Assembly (NCBI GenBank): GCA_963682025.1
Contig: OY821520.1
Coordinates: 236,788,364-236,852,363 of the forward strand
DNA from: Cordilura impudica
Lineage: Eukaryota > Arthropoda > Insecta > Diptera > Scathophagidae
Length of the DNA: 64,000 nt
Direction: 5' to 3'
Made by a program: the position numbers and the translations under genes. Position 1 is the first letter of the stretch; each line of letters begins with the position of its first letter. The notes below the pieces were generated by a model. The model ran no database searches, was not told where the DNA came from, and saw nothing but the letters and a program-made list of their open reading frames with translations. This document shows, one piece after another, positions 1 to 11,923 of the stretch.

Positions 1-87
1 AGTAATAAAAAAAATTCTCCATTGAACAAACAGGTGGCGCAAATAAATTTTCAGTTGCAGTTTGTTGAGAAAACTCTAAGATTAAAC

Positions 88-319
88 ATGGTTTTTAAGA
101 AAACCCACCTGATTTTCATTTTGCTCCTATTAACTGTTGTTGCCGAAATTAAAGCAGCTACAGAAAAACTATCAGCGACTGAAATTTTGGAAAATACAAA
201 CTTAATAAGACAATTGGAAGATTTGAAGGATCATTTAGCAGAAGCCATCGGAACATTGGATCATGACATTAAGGTCAGACAGGCTGTAAATCAAGAGGAT
301 ATTCAAACGCCAGATGATG
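88..319 (+). CDS. Exon 1 of a small secreted protein (two-exon host gene)
   Basis: The ATG at 88 begins a protein whose first ~24 residues are a typical signal peptide (Lys-Lys, a run of Leu/Ile/Val, then a small-residue cleavage region near AEIKA). An in-frame ATG-less stretch upstream to 22 would add residues before the signal, so 88 is preferred. The mature part is a charged, probably helical segment (residues ~25-77) rich in Leu, Asp and Glu. The exon ends at 319 before a consensus GTAAGT donor, splitting a codon in phase 1; continuing past it reaches a stop at 367-369. The acceptor at 20633-20634 restores the phase. I do not recognise the family; a secreted, possibly reproductive or neuropeptide-like product is only a guess. 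Confidence 0.7.
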
Positions 320-369
320 GTAAGTTGAAAAGATTGGAAAGGATTTTTTTCGAGTGTGAATTTACGTGA

Positions 370-2070
370 ACGCGACGTTTACAAAGAAATGAGAGGAATG
401 AGGCTCATTCTACAAAACAAAATTTGATAATATAGAACGAAATTTGTTTTAAAAATTTAAAACTTGGAAATATTTGTCATATAAATTTTATACGTTTCGT
501 ATTATACAATGAGCCCATTAGAAAAAATTAGAAATATTCATATTCATATGTATAAGACATCAATGAAAGAAAATGAATGTAAGAAAAACAGTTTCTGAAA
601 TATAACACTAAGAAAATTAAAAAAAAAAATCATTTAATAAACTCAATGAAGTGGTCTTGCTAACTGGTGTTTATCTGCAAAACTTGTTAACCTGTAATTT
701 TAAGAAATGACATAAAACAAAATTTTATTTGTTAAAGGTCAAAGGTCATTATTGCACGTTAAAAATTTGGTGATGGAATATCTCATAAAAGTGATAGTTT
801 TAAAAATTTTAAAAAGCATATATATTGATGCTGATTGTTTTCTCTGTAAATTTCATTAGTGAATCCATATCGGTTCCAGAGTTATAATTAGATGGATTTT
901 TTTTTTAGTATTTTGTTTTGCAATTTGATAATAAAAAATTAAAAAAATATATATTTTTAAATTTATTTAATTTTGCTTTTATATAAAAAAAATTCTAAAA
1001 TCTCAAATATAAATTTCAATTATTTTTTGAATTTTTTGTATATTTTTGATTGGTTTACCAATTAGTCCCGTTTTCAATATTAATATTTATAAATTTATTT
1101 AATTTTCTTTTCAAAAGAATATTTTTTCTTGGATATTTGATTTGACATTATTGATTTGGTTTACCATTTAGCTTTTCAATTTATAAAAGAAGTAATGTAT
1201 TTTAAAAAAATATATAAGATTTAAAATTTACTTAATATTCTTTTATTTAAAATATACTAAAATATAAAATAAAAATTTTAAATTTACTTTTTTTTTAACT
1301 TAATTTTACATTTGTAGCTGTATTTTTATTTATAACTCAGGAATCAATATTAACTCATTAATTAAATATAGCACAAGTTTAGAAAAGATTACACTAGGCA
1401 ACAAAAAATTAAAAAAATGTTGAAGACTATTTTTTTCAAGTATTAATTTTTTTGATTTTTATGTTTTTTGTGAAAGTGTTTTGGTTATTTCTCAAGTTAG
1501 AAATAACTAATAAAAAAGGCCACAATTAATGGAAAGATTATTTTCAAATCAAATTATTACTTTAAAGTTTTGTAATGGCCAGAAATAATTCCCTTTTCGA
1601 GCAAAGTACAAATTATAAAAATGCAAAAAACCGTAAAAAAGCGAAATCATGAAAAGCGAAGTTTGCATAGAAACCAAGATACCATAGAAAAAAATCTGTT
1701 GATACATTTTCAAGTTATTAGCAATTATGTAAAAGTATTAAAATAGCTTTCATTTGAAACCTTACATATCTCGTGTCAGTTCAGGAGAAATATTTAAAAA
1801 AATGAAAACAAAATCATTGTCTAACCCCATTCCCAAAAACCGTGATATTTGTAGAAAAAAATGCAATATTATGATACGGTTCAAATGGTATTTAGAAGTT
1901 CTATCTAATGCATTTAATTTTTCGTCCAAATATTGCCAATTTCTCGAATAACTGAGGTCTGAACTTAAGAGAAATTAATTTAAAATTTTTAGGTCATGAA
2001 AGTGCCTCTGAAATAATAATTTTTACGGCGGATAAATTTTTTGCAGGCTGCCACTCTTCAGAAGTGATTT
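370..2070. other. AT-rich intronic DNA without recognisable genes
   Basis: This stretch is dominated by A/T runs and poly-A/T tracts. The one short open frame (1754-1951) has the composition of random AT-rich sequence and no motif. I see no transposon ends or RNA gene. Confidence 0.6.
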
Positions 2071-4996
2071 CAAAAATTTAATTTAAATTAAAAATTTAAA
2101 TTAAAAATTAAAAATTAAAAATCAAAAATTAAAAATTAAAATTAAAAATTAAAAACTAAAAATAAAAAATTAAAAATTAAAAATTAAAAACTAAAAATTA
2201 AAAATTAAAAATTAAAAATTAAAAATTAAAAATTAAAAATTAAAAATTAAAAATTAAAAATTAAAAATTAAAAATTAAAAATTAAAAATTAAAAATTAAA
2301 AATTAAAAATTAAAAATTAAAAATTAAAAATTAAAAATTAAAAATTAAAAATTAAAAATTAAAAATTAAAAATTAAAAATTAAAAATTAAAAATTAAAAA
2401 TTAAAAATTAAAAATTAAAAATTAAAAATTAAAAATTAAAAATTAAAAATTAAAAATTAAAAATTAAAAATTAAAAATTAAAAATTAAAAATTAAAAATT
2501 AAAAATTAAAAATTAAAAATTAAAAATATAAATTAAAAATTAAAAATTAAAAATTAAAAATTAAAAATAAAAATTAAAAATTAAAAATTAAAAATTATAA
2601 ATTAAAAATTAAAAATTAAAAATTAAAAATTAAATATTAAAAATTAAAAATTAAAAATTAAAAATTAAAAATTAAAAATTAAAAATTAAAAATTAAAAAT
2701 TAAAAATTAAAAATTAAAAATTAAAAATTAAAAATTAAAAATTAAAAATTAAAAATTAAAAATTAAAAATTAAAAATTAAAAATTAAAAATTAAAAATTT
2801 AAATTTAAAAATTAAAAATTAAAAATTAAAAATTAAAAATTAAAAATTAAAAATTAAAAATTAAAAATTAAAAATTAAAAATTAAAAATTAAAAATTAAA
2901 AATTAAAAATTAAAAATTAAAAATTATAAATTAAAAATTAAAAATTAAAAATTAAAAATTAAAAATTAAAAATTAAAAATTAAAAATTAAAAATTAAAAA
3001 TTAAAAATTAAAAATTAAAAATTAAAAATTAAAAATTAAAAATTAAAAATTAAAAATTAAAAATCAAAAATTAAAAATTAAAAATTAAAAATTAAAAATT
3101 CAAAATTAAAAATTAAAAATTAAAAATTAAAAATTAAAAATTAAAAATTAAAAATTAAAAATTAAAAATTAAAAATTAAAAATTAAAAATTAAAAATTAA
3201 AAATTAAAAATTAAAAATTAAAAATTAAAAATTAAAAATTAAAAATTAAAAATTAAAAATTAAAAATTAAAAATTAAAAATTAAAAATTAAAAATTATAA
3301 ATTAAATATTAAAAATTAAAAATTAAAAATTAAAAATTAAAAATTAAAAATTAAAAATTAAAAATTAAAAATTAAAAAATAAAAATTAAAAATTAAAAAT
3401 TAAAAATTAAAAATTAAAAATTAAAAATTAAATATTAAATATTAAAAATTAAAAATTAAAAATTAAAAATTAAAAATTAAAAATTAAAAATTAAAAATTA
3501 AAAATTAAAAATTAAAAATTAAAAATTAAAAATTAAAAATTAAAAATTAAAAATTAAAAATTAAAAAATAAAAATCAAAAATTAAAAATTAAAAATTAAA
3601 AATTAAAAATTAAAAATTAAAAATTAAAAATTAAAAATTAAATATTAAAAATTAAAAATTAAAAATTAAAAATTAAAAATTAAAAATTAAAAATTAAAAA
3701 TTAAAAATTAAAAATTAAAAATTAAAAATTAAAAATTAAAAATTAAAAATTAAAAATTAAAAATTAAAAATTAAAAATTAAAAATTAAAAATTAAAAATT
3801 AAAAATTAAAAATTAAAAATTAAAAATTAAAAATTAAAAATTAAAAATTAAAAATTAAAAATTAAAAATTAAACATTAAAAATTAAAAATTAAAAATTAA
3901 AAATTAAAAATTAAAAATTAAAAATTAAAAATTAAAAATTAGAAATTAAAAATTAAAAGTTAGAAATTAAAAATTAAAAATTAAAAATTAAAAATTAAAA
4001 ATTAAAAATTAAAAATTAAAAATTAAAAATTAAAAATTAAAAATTAAAAATTAAAAATTAAAAATATAAATTAAAAATTAAAAATTAAAAATTAAAAATT
4101 AAAAATTAAAAATTAAAAATTAAAAATTAAATATTAAATATTAAAAATTAAATATTAAATATTAAAAATTAAAAATTAAAAATTAAAAATTAAAAATTAA
4201 AAATTAAAAATTAAAAATTAAAAATTATAAATTAAAAATTAAAAATTAAAAATTAAAAATTAAAAATTAAAAATTAAAAATTAAAAATTAAAAATTAAAA
4301 ATTAAAAATTAAAAATTAAAAATTAAAAATTAAAAATTAAAAATTAAAAATTAAAAATTAAAAATTAAAAATTAAAAATTAAAAATTAAAAATTAAAAAT
4401 TAAAAATTAAAAATTAAAAATTAAAAATATAAATTAAAAATTAAAAATTAAAAATTAAAAATTAAAAATTAAAAATTAAAAATTAAAAATTAAATATTAA
4501 ATATTAAAAATTAAATATTAAATATTAAAAATTAAAAATTAAAAATTAAAAATTAAAAATTAAAAATTAAAATTAAAAATTAAAAATTAAAAATTAAAAA
4601 TTAAAAATTAAAAATTAAAAATTAAAAATTATAAATTAAAAATTAAAAATTAAAAATTAAAAATTAAAAATTAAAAATTAAAAATTACAAATTACAAATT
4701 ACAAATTACAAATTAAAAATTAAAAATTAAAAATTAAAAATTAAAAATTAAAAATTAAAAATTAAAAATTAAAAATTAGAAATTAAAAATTAAAAATTAA
4801 AAATTAAAAATTAAAAATTAAAAATTAAAAATTAAAAATTAAAAATTAAAAATTAAAAATTAAAAATTAAAAATTAAAAATTAAAAATTAAAAATATAAA
4901 TTAAAAATTAAAAATTAAAAATTAAAAATCAAAAATTAAAAATTAAAAATTTAAAATTAAAAATTAAAAAATTAAATTAAAAATTAATTAAAAAAA
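2071..4996. repeat. Satellite-like heptamer array (AAAAATT)n, ~2.9 kb
   Basis: About 418 nearly perfect tandem copies of AAAAATT. Rare variants (AAATATT, AAATCAA, AAATTAC, AAAATAT) are scattered or clustered; runs of TATTAAA-type units recur around 4130-4170 and 4490-4525, suggesting local duplication of variant blocks. The left edge is degenerate, the core homogeneous. The same unit in the same orientation forms a second array at 38929-41417. Confidence 0.95.
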
Positions 4997-5978
4997 GATA
5001 AAATCGATTTTAGCGACCCCGTACCGATCTCCAAAAAATCAAAAAAAAAAATTCTCAAAAACTTCTTGGGTTATAGTAGTTCATATTCCGCTTTAAGAGT
5101 TGCAAAAATCGCAAAGACGTTTTTGCTGAAATGCCCCTATTATATACTTATATTTGGAGACAACGTATGTACCATTACTAAATATGCTCTTGATCGGACC
5201 ATTTAAGGACCTGGTCCCCATAGAATAAGGTTGTATTTTTGACAACCTTCATTCTGACATTTTTACTAAACTGACTCATTGTTCCTAACACAAGCTATAT
5301 TCAAAAAAAAAATTTAGAAAACTTGTCCATAAATTTCTTTCTAATGCGATTTAGAAGTGACACTTATAGTAGAGTTTGGTTCTTGCCTAGTGTTGTCAGC
5401 ATCAATATATATATATACATACATTAGGGCGGGTTAATTTTTTTTTTGATGAAGCGTATAGCAAAAACGTAATCTAAAGGTGATTCTGAGAAATTTTGCT
5501 CAAGAGACCATAGCTCTAAGTCGGATTTGGAGCCGCCCAAAATTTCAAAATAGATATTTTTCCATATATACATAGAATAATTTAATTAAATTCGTCATAA
5601 AATCGGATAGAATAATAGTAGATTTCTCAATCTGGGCTTGTTTGAAAGGTATTTTTTATCAACTTTCAGAATCTGTATTGATACCAATTTTTTTTTTTTG
5701 TAGAGATATTAGGAATTTTTTGTCGAAAATAGCCTAAAATGAACTTTTAACTAATAAATTCTGAATTTTCTTCGATTTTTTTCGAGATTTTTTTTGCAGA
5801 TTATGAAAGTTTAGATAATTTCCAACAACTTTTATTACGATCAATTTTTTTGTTTTCGAACTCCTTTTTGTAGGAAAATCGATCTGAAAAAATCAACATT
5901 TTCAAGGTTTCAACAAAAAAACACTATTTTTACATTTTTAATTCAATTTATTTTTAAATATTATTCTCGACCTACAAT

Positions 5979-7488
5979 TTAATGTTTTAATGTGGTAATA
6001 CTATTTTTAAGGTCCTTTTTACTTTCCATTCGAGGAGTTTTCTTACGACTTTCTAATGTCACTGCCATAACTCCTTCACGATTCTTTTCTATAACTCGTT
6101 TTGAAACACTCGTTAATAATTGTACATGTCTTTCTGTTCCTTGTATGTGCATTGGAATTTGTGGATCAGCCAGTGGTGGTTTATCGAAATCTAAGTATTC
6201 TACCAAGTGATCATATGGAATCTGTCGAGTAAATACTGATTCAAATAATATATCGTCGTTATTGACATAATTGGTAGCATGGAAATTTAAGATATATTTT
6301 TTGTAAACTCTGAGTTTAGTTGAATCGTACAATTTTTCTCGATAGTGTAAAATCTTTTTGATAGCTCTATCCCGTATTGCTTTTCGATCATCAAATAACA
6401 TTGTTAATAAGATATTTTCTGGATGTGCGTAATATGAGTTGTTTTGAATTACACCATCTACAATATTACGTAAGTTTGGTTGTAAGTATCGTGTCCAACG
6501 TATAAATTTTAATAAAAGTGCACTGCCGTACATAACAGAGTTATAAAACTTCACATTGAAGTACATTGGCACATAAACTGTAATAATATAGACTGCCAAA
6601 GTGTTTAAATTGATTAATGGTGTATTAGTTGTTACATATAATCGTAGTAATCTACTTGCTTTGGTTAACCAACGAGAATGTGCAATTGGTCCTGGTTTAA
6701 TGTTAGCTAAATCAACTGGAACAATACCATTCGAAATTGCTTTAGCTAATTGATATAAATATTTAACATCTGTTGCTAGTTCGAGCTCATGTTCATGATC
6801 CATCATTGCAGGCATATTCTCCAGTGATATTAGATAAAAATCAGCTACTACCTAAAAATGTTTAGATCAATTAAAAAGCAATTATTTTATTTTAACTTTA
6901 TTCCAATCGAAAAAGTAAAATAATGACAATAAATGATGATATTAAATAAAATAAAGTGTTACATACCTGCAATTTCTCACATTCTTGAATAGCTTTGAAT
7001 AACTTTCCACTTGCTGCTCGTGGTCCACTGGTGACTGTTTTGTCCAATGCTTCATATAAATGACGAAATGGCAGTTCATTGAAATGAAGCAGACATATAA
7101 ACCAGTGAATTGGTCTATTTAACTGTTTTTCAAATAATCGTAAAACACCATTTTCTGTTCCAGTATTTGCTGGCTCGCCATCACTGCATATGCCAATTAA
7201 TTGATCAACTGTTAATGTTTTATTGTTGAAAAATTCATTCAGTTTTCTGTGTTTGGTTTTTGCATCTTCTTGACTACCCAAATTTACATATCCAAGTAAC
7301 TCATTATAGGGCTCTTTCAGAACAACTAAATGCGGTTCTTTTACCATAGTGGTATGAAATTTGTCATTAATTTTCTCTGTAGTTAATGAGTCATCTCTTC
7401 TACCATCGAAAGAGAATGCAGTTATGGAAGAATTTGTATGTCGTGTACGAAGCACTGCATCTCTAGATTTAACTTTTTCTCTAGCCAC
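5979..7488 (-). CDS. Transposase, two exons: complement(join(5979..6851, 6967..7488))
   Basis: Two minus-strand open segments join across a 115-bp intron (6852-6966) with donor GTATGT and acceptor TTTTTAG, in phase 0; reading through the intron gives a hydrophobic tail and a stop. The upstream segment contains ICSDGEPANTG followed by an H.N-type motif (LLHFNELPFRHL), which looks like the second catalytic Asp region of an RNase H-fold transposase. The downstream segment (residues ~180-465) is lysine-rich at its end and ends at a stop at 5979. The segment is open from 7488 (GTG in this frame), but a TGA lies just upstream, so the true N-terminus is probably elsewhere (see 7491-7658). Catalytic residues beyond the DG motif were not assigned. 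Confidence 0.65.
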
Positions 7489-7490
7489 AT

Positions 7491-7658
7491 TTAGTCACAT
7501 TTAGTAGGCAAACTAAGATCATTTAAATCACTTGATAAACCAAAAACAACAATATCTTGATGAGGCCTGTTAGTCAATCTAGAGTCAAAACTTGTTGATG
7601 TTGTTGCTTCCATTTGCGAAGAGACCGCAGATGATGTTGATGGTTCTTGATTATCCAT
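7491..7658 (-). pseudogene. Probable N-terminal piece of the same transposase, out of frame
   Basis: A minus-strand ATG at 7658 opens a Ser/Thr-rich 55-codon frame (MDNQEPSTSSAV...) that stops exactly where a 10-bp tandem duplication (ACTAAATGTG twice) sits, just upstream of the main transposase frame. It lies inside the transposon next to the right TIR, where an N-terminus is expected. Removing one repeat copy does not by itself join the frames, so at least one more change or a small intron is needed. Confidence 0.4.
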
Positions 7659-8092
7659 AATAACTTTGATAACCGAGTATTTTGGCAAACTGCGTGCGCA
7701 TTGCACGATGAACGATTAAGGAAGAAGGAAAAGCAAGCTTGGCACCGTTTAGTGTTGGTACACGTCATTATTTTGTAACGTCATTATTCAGTGTTACAAA
7801 GTTGTTCAATTGAACAATGCTGCCATTGACGACTTATTCTACAGGTACAGAAGCCCAGATTGAGAAATCTACTATAATTCTATCCGATTTTATGACGAAT
7901 TTAATTAAAATTTTTTATGTATATATCAAAAAATATCTATTTTGAAATTTTGGGGGACTCCAAATACGACTTAGAGCTATGATCTCTTAAGCAAAATTTC
8001 TCAGAATGACCTATAGATTACGTTTTTGCTATACGTTTCATCAAAAAAAAAAAAAAATCGTTCCATACAATTTGACCCGCCCTAACATACAT

Positions 8093-8844
8093 ATGGGGGG
8101 TTTCATGTCAAGTGCACCGACTTTTGAAACCGATGTCTTCCGATCGGGATGAAATTTGCACCAAGGTTAGTCCTATTGGATAGTAGTTTAGACACAATTT
8201 TTCAATAAGATCGGTCCAGATCTCTCTGAGTTAGAGGGGATCAAAATTTGACATTTTGGTCAAACAGGTGTTTTTTCTCATCCATGTAACTTATTACCCA
8301 TTGTTCTTAGAAAATTTTCTCCCAAATAGTATAGATAGCTATTTCTTCAATATTTGGGAAAAAAATACTTAAAAAAAAAAAAAAATTTACTTTTTTTTTT
8401 GCTAATTAAAGCATTTTTTGCCTTTTTTTTCAACAAGGGCATTTTTTTTTCTTTATTAGAAAGCTTAGGATTTTTCCTTTAAGAGCCTTTTCGTCGCTTA
8501 GTGGGATGGGAGTGGGATATCTATCAAAATAAATGTTTTGTAACTCAAGACAACGGTTTTTCAATTTTTCACAAATGCACTATTTTGAATTTTTTCCTAT
8601 TTGTGTGTAAAACCTTACAAATAAAACTTATACTGAGAAACTAGACAAACTAAACTTTCCGAAGGTATATAACATACCTAACTAAAATTTTATACCCCCG
8701 ATACTGTAATACCCAGAATATGTTAACCCCAGGAAAAAAATCGCTTTTTTTCTATAGAAATGTTGAAAAAGTATTATTTTTTATTTATTTTTAATAATAA
8801 TTAAATTAATGTATAATAATAATAATATTAAAAATAAAAAATAT
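8093..8844. other. AT-rich repeat-like intronic DNA
   Basis: The first ~200 bp (from GGGGGGTTTCATGTCAAGTG) has the more balanced composition of an interspersed repeat; the rest is poly-A/T-rich. No open frame or terminal repeat is apparent. Confidence 0.4.
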
Positions 8845-9650
8845 TTCCGACCAAGACCGATTCACGCAGAATAATAAAGTCCATTTATCGATGTCCGTCC
8901 GTCCATCCGTCCGTTTATCTGTGTGTCTGTATGCCTGCCTCTCTGTTTGTCTGCCGTGTGTCTGTCTGTCTGTGTGTCCCTGTAAACCTTGAGAACAAAC
9001 TAAAGATCGCAAATAGGAAATTTTGCATATAAACTTTTGTCGGCCATAGCTGAACGGTATTGAAATAAGCGAAAATTGGTGTCCTAAGATATAGATTATC
9101 ATATTGATCTCAGTCTAATTTGTTTTGTGTGTGTTAGTTAGTTCAAAACTAAACCCTGTAGGACAATTCTTAATCATAGTCATAAAGCTGCTTCTCGATC
9201 TTCACCTGAATCTATCGAAAAACGAAAATATTTGACAGATTTTTTCTAAGATTTTGTTTTTTAATGTTTTTTTTTTCAAAACTAAATGACTAACATATAA
9301 GGTCATGTTAGGTCCATTTTTCGACCTAGTCTCCATATAAAAATGATGCACTCTTTCATATCGACATGCAACAAATTTGTAATAATGGCAATCAAATTTG
9401 GTTTATGCTTAGTTTCTATATCTAATTAGTTGAACCTAAGATCCTTTCTCTGAACGCATAGTCGTCGTTCTAAACCGACTATAATTTTTGTATCTTATAC
9501 CACTATGTAGTAAGGGTATAATGAGTTAGGGCTGATTTTTGTAACCACCAACAATTTTATACCTTGAACCACATTATATCACACTGACCGACTTAGTGAT
9601 GTCCGTCCGTCTGTCTGTCTGTTCAACAGTGCGTTCATCTAATGTGATTT
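8845..9650 (-). repeat. Two degenerate mini-me/DINE-1-like fragments, reverse orientation
   Basis: The first (8845-9496) has a long GTCC/GTCT tract (8889-8985) and ends near 9490 in an eroded CGACTATAAT end. The second (9497-~9650) begins with the inverted 3' end (ATACCACTATGTAG...GGTATAATG) and breaks off after its own GTCC/GTCT tract. Both match, in reverse, the better copies at 33185, 52349 and 61989. Confidence 0.7.
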
Positions 9651-9852
9651 CCATTCTTGCGATTTTGCATTATTAATATTTTGCGTTTTTTTTTTTTTGG
9701 TTGTGATTTTTCTTAAATTAAAAACAATCAAATTTATGTAAAATTTACCAAAATTGTTTTTTGTATACTGAACATTTTTATACGTGAAGCGTTAATCTAT
9801 TTATTTTAATTTATTTTTATACGCTTCTAGCAGTACCCCTAGGAATACATTT

Positions 9853-10234
9853 TTGCGTTTTTTGATTTTTTTTTTTTTTGGCGATTTTTGACTTTGGCGA
9901 TTTTTGTTTTTTTGTTGCTATTTTGGATTTTTGGCGATTTTTCTTTTTTGCGATTTTTCATTTTTACGATTTGTGATTTTAGTGATTTTTGAATATTACC
10001 AAATTCTTGGCTTTAGCGTTTTTGTTTTCTGTGATTTTTGATTTTGGCGATTTTTGTTATTCGCGATTTTTGGTTTTGGCGATTTTTGCTTTTGGCGACT
10101 AAAGTGTTTTGCGATTTTGTTATTCGCGATTTTTGGTTTTTGCAATTTTTGTTTTTAGCGGTTTTCGGTTGTGGCAATTTTTGACTTTAAGGATTTTTGT
10201 TTTATTGTGATTTTTGATTTTGGCGATTATTTTG
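9853..10234. repeat. Degenerate minisatellite built on GCGATTTTTG
   Basis: About 25 imperfect repeats of GGCGATTTTTGNTTTT with unit length drifting between ~12 and 18 bp. G/C positions are strand-biased: G is common and C rare on the plus strand. It looks like an old simple-sequence expansion. Short open frames across it are by-products of the repeat. Confidence 0.75.
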
Positions 10235-10245
10235 TACATGTACAT

Positions 10246-10885
10246 TAGGGCGACAGCCAAATTTTTTTTTTTTGGAATTTCAAGACGTGCGGGTCGGATT
10301 ATTATGGCATTGGATCTAAAACTTAAGTGCCCACAATTTGAGTCAAATCGGACAATGCTTTCTGGACGCGCATTGAGTTCAAAGTTCAAATATGCATTTA
10401 TATTTAAAAATATCAAAAAAATCATTTTTCACCAAAATTTTGATATTAATAATTAATAGGCCATAATCTAGAGTAAATTATCTTTCTAATAAAACAACAA
10501 AATCTATAATGGGTTGAAAAAGTGCCAAGTTTTATCAAGTTCCTCAGGCAATAAATGCGCCGCAGACCACTTAATTATAAAAATCGAGCTCACATTTTTA
10601 AAGACACTGAAATAATTTACAACAACAACATTTTTGCATTCTCCTGATCCCTAGGTAATCATACGTAAGGTATTTTGCATCTCGCCTATTGTTATGCCGT
10701 CCTAAATTAATGTCAAATCGGTACGTATTTTTTAGCACTATTGCAAAATCTCCAATTTTACTTTTTCAAAAATTTTGTTCAAGAAATTTTCTGAAATCAA
10801 TGATTGGACTTCAAGATCTTATTAATAAAATATATGTTATAAATATGCCAAATATTGTAGGTATCCTGTTCTTAATTTGGCGAAT
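10246..10885 (+). repeat. Interspersed repeat family B, copy 1 (TAGGGYGACAGC end)
   Basis: This begins TAGGGCGACAGCC and shares long blocks with 28214-28880 and 29381-29700, including AAATCGGACAATG, ATGCGCCGCAGAC, CATTCTCCTGATCC and TATTGTTATGCCGT. No coding capacity is visible. The TAGGG start resembles a DNA-transposon end, so this may be a non-autonomous element; the other end was not found. Confidence 0.65.
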
Positions 10886-10904
10886 AAATACTATGAATAA
10901 ATTT

Positions 10905-11460
10905 TGCTGAAATTTAATACATAAGCTCCCATCGGCCATAGGAAGGATGTTATTGAAATTGGTGAAAATCGTTGCATGTTCAGACCTAGTCCCCAAAGAA
11001 ATAAAGCCTATCAAACCGACTAAAATAGCCGCGAGGTCCAGATTTTCATATATATATATAAAGAAATATATGCGTAACATTTGGTGTATGTGTTTTAAGA
11101 AATATACCCCTTAATCATTAGTCTAAACATAACCCCTGTACGATCAATTTTAGTCATTGTTCCCATATAAAACCGATTCCCGATCTTCACTTAAATCTAA
11201 CAAAAAACAAAAATGTTATATAGATTTTTTTTTTAAATTTGGTTTATAAATGTTTTTGAGAAAAGTAAGTGACTTCAATAAATATGGTCATGATCATTCC
11301 ATTTTTTGACCTAGCTCCCATATAAAAATATCAACAGATATGATTTTTATCACATCTGCACGCCAAAAATTTATAATAGCACTAAAATCTGGTTTGTGAC
11401 TATTTTCTGAAGCAACAACAGGATATATTTTGGGAACTACATTTGGGAACTATAAGAATA
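10905..11460 (-). repeat. Old mini-me/DINE-1-like fragment, reverse orientation
   Basis: Blocks such as CATAAGCTCCCATCGGCCATAGG, GTTCAGACCTAGTCCCC and GATTCCCGATCTTCAC match, in reverse, the body of the intact copies (compare 56784-57551). The GTCY tract and both ends are missing. Confidence 0.6.
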
Positions 11461-11923
11461 TTTCTGAACCAGGTTTAAACTAATTGTGAGGGTATTAGGA
11501 CAGTCTGGTCTTGGATTATAAATAAAAGTTTATTAATTAATTAGCTCGGAGTATTTTAAGCTATTTTTTAATGTAGAATAGAGTCTAAATTTTTTTTTTT
11601 TTTTTTTTTTTTTGTAAATCTGCCTGGAAAAAAGACCATTTTTAAAATTTACATAAAACTTCTGATTCAACCAAGTTTTATATGAACTAAACTAAAGCAA
11701 TTTTTTACTGAAGCTCACTAAAATGTAAAATAAATTGGCTAAATAACACAATTAGGCCCAGTTTTTGAGATGTCAGTTAAACTTAGTTCAGTTAAACCGA
11801 TATGAGCAGGTATGCTTCACCTTTTAAAAGGGGTTAGGGTGTGGGTTTTTTATGCTTCTAAAAGTGGTAATAAAAGATAAAAAATTTTATTTTACATAAT
11901 TGCAAGAAAGAGTATTTATAATA
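11461..11923. other. AT-rich spacer before the RAG1-like pseudogene
   Basis: It contains a long poly-T run (11590-11613) and AT-rich sequence. I looked for CACAGTG- or CACAATG-type ends here and found only a weak CACAATT at 11748 with no partner on the other side, so no TIR is called. Confidence 0.4.

Larger units (their letters stand above)
5425..8084 (-). mobile_element. DNA transposon, ~215-bp TIRs, 8-bp TSD ACATACAT, superfamily not assigned
   Basis: The two ends are long inverted copies: 5425-5640 (starting TAGGGCGGGT) and 7853-8084 (ending ACCCGCCCTA). Identical 8-mers ACATACAT flank the element (5417-5424 and 8085-8092), though the flank is slightly repetitive. The interior encodes a spliced transposase on the minus strand. 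An 8-bp duplication is usual for hAT, P and a few other groups, but the termini and protein are not typical of hobo/Hermes or P. Related proteins with an NTG...LH.NELP motif occur, as I recall, in aphids and cnidarians. Only the family call is open; the boundaries are clear. Confidence 0.85.

Noticed and set aside
22..87. Upstream extension of exon 1 to position 22
   Set aside because: It would put 22 polar residues before a well-formed signal peptide; the start at 88 explains the hydrophobic leader.
1754..1951. 65-codon ORF in AT-rich intron
   Set aside because: No motif, no coding composition, and no neighbour to support it.
2071..4996. Regular repeat array considered as CRISPR-like or telomeric
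   Set aside because: There are no spacers, the unit is an AT-only heptamer, and the context is a eukaryotic intron; it does not match the usual insect telomere motif.
5992..6210. Plus-strand ORF opposite the transposase
   Set aside because: Shadow of the minus-strand transposase exon.
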